64,000 nt of DNA from Parasalinivibrio latis. GTDB lineage: Bacteria > Pseudomonadota > Gammaproteobacteria > Enterobacterales > Vibrionaceae. Under the pieces are notes generated by a model, which was not told the DNA's origin, searched no databases, and worked only from the letters and a program-made list of their open reading frames with translations. Location of the stretch: the NCBI RefSeq assembly GCF_036825535.1, contig NZ_CP098812.1:2852001-2916000 (forward strand). Direction: 5' to 3'. The translations under genes were made by a program, and so were the position numbers. Shown here in pieces: positions 58,669 through 64,000 of the stretch; the stretch's first letter is position 1, and every line of letters begins with the position of its first letter.

Positions 58669-60327
58669 TCAGACATGCGCTGCATGACGCAATTCCACCG
58701 GTACTTCATCAGCCAGTACAACGTTTGGACGTGACGTCAGGCCAACACGCTCAACCTTGTTTCGCAGAGCCGGTACCAGGCCTACCAGGTATACTTTCTT
58801 CTCACCCAGAAGGTTCAGGCACTGCTCGAGGTAATGCAGTGCTGAAATGTCGATAGACACCACATCAGACATATCCACGACGACTGTTTCATGGGCTGAA
58901 GAATCATGTGCCACTTGCTCAAAGACTTTCTCTGATGCGCCAAAGTAAAGTACGCCACCAAGACGGTGAACAGAGATGGAAGGCAACAGGTCATCATGTT
59001 GGTGGGTACGGGCTTCGACAGCACGCTGACGGCGTACCTTGCGGTAGACCAGCAGACCAATAGCCAGAACCATACCGACAACCACGGCAACAACCATGTC
59101 GAATACGACAGTCAGTGTGAAGCAGCTAACCAGTACTGCCACATCGTAACGTGGCGCCAGTTTTACCATACGCACGAAGTGTGGGGCTTCAGACATGTTC
59201 CACGCCACCATGATCAGCAAGCCAGCCAGTGCACTCATTGGTACATAAGAAAGTACCGGGGAAAGTGCAATCATCGCCGCCAGCACGAACACAGCGTGAA
59301 TCATGGAGGCAACACGTGAGTTTGCACCGGCACGGATGTTGGTCGCGGTACGGGCAATTGCTGCTGTTGCAGGAATACCGGCAAAGAATGGCGCAATGAT
59401 GTTACCGATACCCTGGCCAATCAGCTCGCGGTTCGGGTTATGGCGAGTCTTGGTCATACCGTCTGCAACCACAGCACACAGCAGGGACTCAATTGAACCC
59501 AGAAGCGCAATAGCAATAGCTGATGGCAGCAAATCCAGAACGGTATCCAGGTTCAGGCCATTTTCACCCCATGGCAGGGCGAAAGATGGTGGTGCAGGTG
59601 GAATGCCCTGGCCGGTTACACCATTGAGTGTGTAATGGAACTTCTCACCCAATGTCGTCACGTGAGACAAACCGCCTACGTGGTTAATAACCAGTGCGAT
59701 ACCTGTACCCACCAGCAGGGCAATCAGGTGTGGTGGTACTGCACGCTTCTTACGGGACCAAAGGATAAACGCAACGATACTGGCAACACCCACCAGCGCG
59801 TCACTCCAGATCAGGGTTGGTCCAGCCTGGAAATAGACTTCCACTTTCTCAATAAAGTGAATTGGGGATGACGCAAGGGTCAGACCCAGCAGATCTTTCA
59901 ACTGCAGGAATGCGATAACGAAACCGATACCGGCTGTAAAGCCAACGGTCACAGGGAGCGGCACATAGCGAACCAACTGCCCCAGGCGCAGTACCCCCAT
60001 CAAAAGCAGAATCACGCCGGACATCACTGTGGCTATCAGCAAGCCACTCAAACCATACTGCTGGACAATAGGGAGAAGAATTACAACAAATGCTGCAGTA
60101 GGGCCTGAAACGTTAAACCGTGAACCGCCAAGCAGGGCGATTAAGAAACCCGCTACGATAACGGTATAGAGGCCATGTTGCGGAGGCACGCCCGCCGCAA
60201 TGGCAAGAGCCATACCCAGAGGAATGGCAACAACACCGACGGTTATCCCAGCAATGAAGTCAGATCGAAATGCAGACGCGCCGTAGCCGGCCAGCTGCGT
60301 CCGCCATTTGGTGGCAAAACTGTTCAA
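58669..60327 (-). CDS. SulP family anion transporter with STAS domain
   Basis: 552 residues from a TTG at 60327, which has GAGG 6 nt upstream; the frame continues to 60507, but those 60 residues do not look like a SulP N-terminus. Membrane part (about 20-430) with FIAGITVGVVAIPLGMALAIAAGVPPQHGLYT, the SulP signature, and GSRFNVSGPTAAFVVIL. C-terminal cytoplasmic STAS domain (about 445-550) with TVVVDMSDVVSIDISALHYLEQCL. Transports an anion such as sulfate or bicarbonate; substrate not deducible. Confidence 0.9.
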   Translation of the reverse strand: MNSFATKWRTQLAGYGASAFRSDFIAGITVGVVAIPLGMALAIAAGVPPQHGLYTVIVAGFLIALLGGSRFNVSGPTAAFVVILLPIVQQYGLSGLLIATVMSGVILLLMGVLRLGQLVRYVPLPVTVGFTAGIGFVIAFLQLKDLLGLTLASSPIHFIEKVEVYFQAGPTLIWSDALVGVASIVAFILWSRKKRAVPPHLIALLVGTGIALVINHVGGLSHVTTLGEKFHYTLNGVTGQGIPPAPPSFALPWGENGLNLDTVLDLLPSAIAIALLGSIESLLCAVVADGMTKTRHNPNRELIGQGIGNIIAPFFAGIPATAAIARTATNIRAGANSRVASMIHAVFVLAAMIALSPVLSYVPMSALAGLLIMVAWNMSEAPHFVRMVKLAPRYDVAVLVSCFTLTVVFDMVVAVVVGMVLAIGLLVYRKVRRQRAVEARTHQHDDLLPSISVHRLGGVLYFGASEKVFEQVAHDSSAHETVVVDMSDVVSIDISALHYLEQCLNLLGEKKVYLVGLVPALRNKVERVGLTSRPNVVLADEVPVELRHAAHV

Positions 60328-60691
60328 CTTACACCTCAAAAATTTGGATCGCGAAGACCTCGGCTGCAGCAAAGTCCATTGCTTCCGGCGGGCAACTGTC
60401 TGTCTGTCGGAGATAACCTGCAGGGAGGTCAAGAATGATAGGCACCCTTTTTGGCAAGGGTGGAGTGCATATTGTAATTGTATGTCAATTGAGCGCAAGC
60501 CAAACATACAGCAAGACTGATCTTCCTCAATCCTGTCTGGTCGATGGTCTCATTTTTACGAACAACTTTTCTTCTTCCTCCATTTTTTCTTGCATCGAGT
60601 TTTACATTCTATTAAAAACTCAATTACAATTATAACTGGTTAGACCTCTTACCATTATATGGATTTGTTGCAAGATAAGGAGAATTACGCC
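60328..60691. other. Divergent gap between the SulP gene and fadE
   Basis: 364 bp without a supported gene. The left part is GC-balanced and may hold the SulP promoter (not identified). The right part, from about 60540, is AT-rich and contains the FadR-like operator of fadE. Confidence 0.5.
60634..60650. promoter_or_regulatory. Probable FadR operator of fadE
   Basis: AACTGGTTAGACCTCTT fits the FadR pattern (CTGGT-N-N-GACC core, consensus near AACTGGTCNGACCTGTT). It lies 42 nt upstream of the fadE ATG, in the place where FadR represses fad genes in gammaproteobacteria. Confidence 0.75.
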
Positions 60692-63145
60692 ATGGCAACA
60701 ACCCTGTTTTTACTTACAGCGCTGGTACTGATGGGAGCTCTCGCCTATCACCGCGCAAGCCTGAAGCTGGTCACGGTGGCAGCAACCGGCGTGATGATTG
60801 CCGGGTCATTGCTCAGCATTGTCGGCCAAATCAGCTGGCTGGTGTTTATCGCCTTGGCCATTCCACTCAACATCCCGGCTTTCCGCCAGGCCTGGTTCAG
60901 CAAACATGCCCTGAAAGCGTTCAAGTCTGTGATGCCTGAAATGTCTTCTACCGAAAAAGAAGCCATTGATGCCGGCACCATCTGGTGGGAAGCAGATCTG
61001 TTCCGCGGCAACCCGGACTGGAAAAAAATGCACGATATCCCGGCTCCCAGGTTGACGGCTGAAGAGAAGGCCTTCCTGGATGGCCCGGTCAGTGAAGTTT
61101 GCCGCATGGCAAACGACTACCAAATCACCCATGAGCTGGCTGACCTGCCTCCTGAGATCTGGCAATACCTCAAGGACAACAAATTTTTCGCCATGATTAT
61201 CAAAAAGGAATATGGCGGCCTGGATTTTTCAGCCTACGCACAGTCACTGGTCCTGCAAAAACTGACCGGCGTTTCCGGGGTGCTTTCCTCTACCGTAGGC
61301 GTGCCGAACTCACTCGGCCCTGGTGAATTGCTCCAGCATTACGGAACCATTGAGCAGAAAAACCACTACCTCCCCCGCCTCGCTGCTGGTAAGGAAATCC
61401 CATGTTTTGCCCTTACCAGTCCAGAAGCAGGTTCAGATGCAGGCTCAATCCCGGATTACGGAGTGGTTTGTAAAGGGATATGGGAAGGCGAAGAAGTTGT
61501 CGGTATGCGTCTGACCTGGAACAAACGCTATATCACCCTGGCACCCATTGCTACAGTCCTTGGCCTGGCATTTAAGCTTCAGGATCCAGACGGCCTCCTG
61601 GGTGAAGAAGAAGATGTCGGTATCACCTGTGCCCTTATCCCAACAGATCTTGACGGTGTTAAAATCGGCCGTCGCCACTTCCCGCTCAACGTGCCTTTCC
61701 AGAACGGCCCTACCCAGGGTGAAGATATTTTCGTCCCGCTTGATTTCATAATCGGTGGTCCCAAAATGGCCGGCCAGGGATGGCGTATGCTGGTTGAATG
61801 CCTGTCTGTCGGCCGTGGGATTACACTGCCGTCCAACTCAACCGGAGGACTGAAAACAGCTGCTATGGGTACCGGGGCCTACGCCCGTATTCGCCGTCAA
61901 TTCAAGCTCCCTATTGGGAAAATGGAAGGTATTGAAGAACCACTGGCGCGGTTGGCCGGTAATGCCTATGTCATGGATGCTGCAAGTGAGTTTACGGTCA
62001 GCGGTATCGATCTCGGAGAAAAACCGTCTGTTATCTCAGCAATTGTTAAATACCACTGCACCCACCGCGGTCAACAGGGCATTATTGATGCCATGGACAT
62101 CGTTGGAGGCAAGGGAATCTGTATAGGACCGAAAAACTTCCTTGCCCGCGGCTACCAGGGTGCCCCAATTGCCATCACCGTAGAAGGTGCAAACATCCTG
62201 ACCCGCTCAATGATCATCTTCGGACAGGGGGCAATCCGCTGCCACCCTTACGTGCTTACCGAGATGGAGTCTGCCTACCTTGATAACAAGCAAAAAGCCC
62301 TTGAACAGTTTGATGGTGCACTGTTTGGGCATATCGGGTTTGTCTTTAGCAATGTTGCCCGTTCTTTATGGCAGGGCCTGACTGACGGGTACGGATCCTC
62401 TTCACCTCGCAACGACGAAACCAAACGCTACTACCAGCAGCTTAACCGCTACAGTGCAAACCTGGCACTGCTGGCAGACATGTCGATGGCAGTGCTTGGC
62501 GGCAGCCTGAAACGCCGAGAGCGCCTGTCCGCACGTCTTGGCGATGTACTTAGCCAGCTGTACCTCAGCTCAGCCACACTCAAACGCTGGGTAGACGAAG
62601 GCTCCCACAGTGAAGATTTGCCTATGGTTCACTGGGGCTTGCAAGATTCTCTCTACCAGGCTGAAGTGGCACTGGACACTTTCCTCAAAAACTTCCCTAA
62701 CAAGTTTATCGGCGGTGCTCTTCGCTTGATCGTTTTCCCTCTCGGGACTAAGCGCAGCCAGCCTTCCGATGTGCTGGACGGGCAAGTGGCCCGCATTATC
62801 CAGGAACCGGGTGAAACGCGCTCCCGTATCGGCCGCGGCCAGTTCCTGGAAGCATCTGCTCACAATGCAGTAGGGCGCATTGAAAAAGCATTGACTGACA
62901 TTTTGGCAGTTGAGCCCATTTATGAGCGTATTTGCCGCGAAACCGGTGAAAAAATGCCGTTCATGTTCCTGGACAAAGTAGCAGACAAAGGCCTTGCGGC
63001 GGGGGTAATCAGCCAAGAGGAAGCAGAGTTGTTGCGCCAGGCCGAGGAGGAAAGACTTTACACCATTAACGTCGATGACTTTGACCCGGCAGAACTGGCT
63101 GCATCAATTACTGACAGAAGAAACCCACTTTCTACTGCTGCATAA
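60692..63145 (+). CDS. fadE: Acyl-CoA dehydrogenase FadE
   Basis: 817 residues from the ATG at 60692 (AAGGAG 9 nt upstream); E. coli FadE has 814. First step of fatty-acid beta-oxidation. The N-terminal membrane part (about 1-70, two hydrophobic segments) is followed by the acyl-CoA dehydrogenase domains (about 80-500: FALTSPEAGSDAGSIPDYG and GGKGICIGPKNFLARGYQGAPIAITVEGANILTRSMIIFGQGAIRCHPY) and the long FadE-specific C-terminal domain (about 560-817). An upstream FadR box indicates repression in the absence of fatty acids. Confidence 0.98.
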   Translation: MATTLFLLTALVLMGALAYHRASLKLVTVAATGVMIAGSLLSIVGQISWLVFIALAIPLNIPAFRQAWFSKHALKAFKSVMPEMSSTEKEAIDAGTIWWEADLFRGNPDWKKMHDIPAPRLTAEEKAFLDGPVSEVCRMANDYQITHELADLPPEIWQYLKDNKFFAMIIKKEYGGLDFSAYAQSLVLQKLTGVSGVLSSTVGVPNSLGPGELLQHYGTIEQKNHYLPRLAAGKEIPCFALTSPEAGSDAGSIPDYGVVCKGIWEGEEVVGMRLTWNKRYITLAPIATVLGLAFKLQDPDGLLGEEEDVGITCALIPTDLDGVKIGRRHFPLNVPFQNGPTQGEDIFVPLDFIIGGPKMAGQGWRMLVECLSVGRGITLPSNSTGGLKTAAMGTGAYARIRRQFKLPIGKMEGIEEPLARLAGNAYVMDAASEFTVSGIDLGEKPSVISAIVKYHCTHRGQQGIIDAMDIVGGKGICIGPKNFLARGYQGAPIAITVEGANILTRSMIIFGQGAIRCHPYVLTEMESAYLDNKQKALEQFDGALFGHIGFVFSNVARSLWQGLTDGYGSSSPRNDETKRYYQQLNRYSANLALLADMSMAVLGGSLKRRERLSARLGDVLSQLYLSSATLKRWVDEGSHSEDLPMVHWGLQDSLYQAEVALDTFLKNFPNKFIGGALRLIVFPLGTKRSQPSDVLDGQVARIIQEPGETRSRIGRGQFLEASAHNAVGRIEKALTDILAVEPIYERICRETGEKMPFMFLDKVADKGLAAGVISQEEAELLRQAEEERLYTINVDDFDPAELAASITDRRNPLSTAA

Positions 63146-63190
63146 ACGCCGCAAAGGGAAAGGGTCCAATTGATATATAGCCACACAAAA

Positions 63191-63222
63191 GGGGGGAAGC
63201 AAAAGCTTCCCCCCCTTTTTTA
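63191..63222 (+). terminator. Terminator of fadE
   Basis: GGGGGGAAGC-AAAA-GCTTCCCCCC stem followed by TTTTTTA, 45 nt past the fadE stop. Confidence 0.95.
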
Positions 63223-63252
63223 CTTTAACAACCCCTTCCAGGGATTAGCTGA

Positions 63253-64000
63253 CTAAGATTTCTTTTCACTGTCCGGCGGAGGGACCGACAGATTGTTCTC
63301 TTCGTCTTCTGCCGCTTCTTTTTTCTTGCGACGCCAGCGCAGGAAGAACATCACGCCGAAAAACAGCAACAGGATAACCACGTTACCGGCCACAATCATA
63401 ATGATGGCCTGTTGCCGCGCGGCTGCCTTTTCCTCTTCAATACGTTTTTGCTCTTCAATACGTTTACGTTCTGCCTCCTTGGCAAGACGCTCCGCTTCAG
63501 CTTTCTCGACTTCACTGAAATCAGTCTGGGCAAAGCTGTGTTCCGGCAGGGTAAACATTAAGTCCCTGCCTTCCAGTTTATCCGTTGCATAAACCCAACC
63601 GGACCAGGAAAACCGCCCAGGTTCACTGGCTTTATTCAGTTCAACAACCACTTCTGTCTTATCTTTACCGGCCACTCCCTGAAAAGCTTGCTTTTCACCT
63701 TCTGGGTTAGTGATTTCTACCTGTACGGCAAGGCTGCCAGCTTCGATGCTCACCTCGTCGGATTGCACCACAAGCTGGTGGGATTTATCAGGGCTAAAAC
63801 TTTGGTTGAATGTCACCATCAACGGGTTCGGGTATACCAGTACCTGCTTTTCAACCGCCCTGAAGAATACCCCATTCCCCGTTGCGACCCGCACCCGGTA
63901 CTTGCCCGGCTTAACATCTACAGGAATAGCCACAGTGAAAATACCGTCTCCCGGCTTTTCATCCAAAAGGGTACCGTCGTCATTAAAATCACCCAGTGAT
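63253..64000 (-). CDS. TIGR03503 family membrane protein (partial, N-terminus outside window)
   Basis: The frame is open to the right edge, so the N-terminus lies outside. The visible 248 residues include GDFNDDGTLLDEKPGDGIFTV, an Ig-like exported region (about 15-160), a charged coiled coil rich in E, K and A (EKAEAERLAKEAERKRIEEQKRIEEEK) and a membrane helix (AIIMIVAGNVVILLLFFGVMFFL) with a basic stop and an acidic tail (KEAAEDEENNLSV). This is the TIGR03503 architecture, usually found next to fadE in vibrios. Function unknown. Confidence 0.82.
   Translation of the reverse strand, partial: SLGDFNDDGTLLDEKPGDGIFTVAIPVDVKPGKYRVRVATGNGVFFRAVEKQVLVYPNPLMVTFNQSFSPDKSHQLVVQSDEVSIEAGSLAVQVEITNPEGEKQAFQGVAGKDKTEVVVELNKASEPGRFSWSGWVYATDKLEGRDLMFTLPEHSFAQTDFSEVEKAEAERLAKEAERKRIEEQKRIEEEKAAARQQAIIMIVAGNVVILLLFFGVMFFLRWRRKKKEAAEDEENNLSVPPPDSEKKS

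Overview
The window reads as a chromosomal stretch of a gammaproteobacterium of the Vibrionaceae type. The evidence is a polar-flagellum locus with the vibrio/aeromonad-type accessory genes flgO, flgP and flgT, CheV and CheR beside flgB and flgA, more than one flagellin gene, sigma-54 and sigma-28 promoter boxes, and housekeeping blocks in vibrio-like order (ligA-zipA-cysZ-cysK-ptsH-ptsI-crr; dapA-bamC-purC; gcvR-bcp; uraA/upp/purMN/gmhA/fadE). I cannot fix the genus from sequence alone. I saw no insertion sequence, prophage, integron, CRISPR array or rRNA; the only RNA gene is a tRNA-Arg(CCU).

Layout. (1) 1-21543, polar flagellum: two flagellin genes (the first cut by the window edge), a divergent TPR-glycosyltransferase-like gene, then leftward flgKL, flgFGHIJ and flgBCDE, then cheR and cheV. 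Divergent flgA-flgM-flgN follows, then leftward flgO-flgP and rightward flgT. flgB, flgF, flgK and the TPR gene each have a GG-N10-GC sigma-54 box; flgM and flagellin 1 have sigma-28 boxes. This is the usual flagellar hierarchy, with middle genes under RpoN and late genes under FliA. (2) 21589-24405: tRNA-Arg, a DUF2057 protein and a general porin. (3) 24406-34057: gltX, ligA and zipA leftward, then cysZ, cysK and the ptsH-ptsI-crr phosphotransferase operon rightward. (4) 34125-39105: small-gene region with a DyP peroxidase (YfeX type), an unrecognised exported protein, a YfeZ-like membrane protein, YbjQ, DUF2956, a DUF1499 lipoprotein and a winged-helix protein. It ends in an ArsR-regulated pair of YeeE/YedE sulfur-transport half-proteins. 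(5) 39387-48249: yffB-dapE, dapA-bamC-purC, gcvR-bcp, an uncharacterised FAD oxidoreductase, perM and a TusA-like protein. (6) 48403-64000: bepA-yfgD-wrbA-DUF2069, DUF2066, uraA, a double-CDGSH iron-sulfur protein, upp, purMN, a class II amidotransferase, gmhA, a SulP transporter, fadE and the C-terminal part of a TIGR03503 membrane protein.

How it works together. The flagellar block encodes nearly the whole rod, hook, ring and filament-junction set plus the anti-sigma factor and chaperone that time flagellin expression. The uraA, upp and purMN genes form a purine/pyrimidine salvage and synthesis neighbourhood; uraA and purM each carry a PurR-like box. fadE carries a FadR-like operator. The least ordinary items are the TPR-glycosyltransferase between the flagellins and flgL (candidate flagellin-modifying enzyme with its own sigma-54 box), the ArsR-YeeE-YeeE sulfur module with paired operators, and the CDGSH protein between uraA and upp. 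Most of the window is otherwise conserved core genome, and I did not find a clearly new system.
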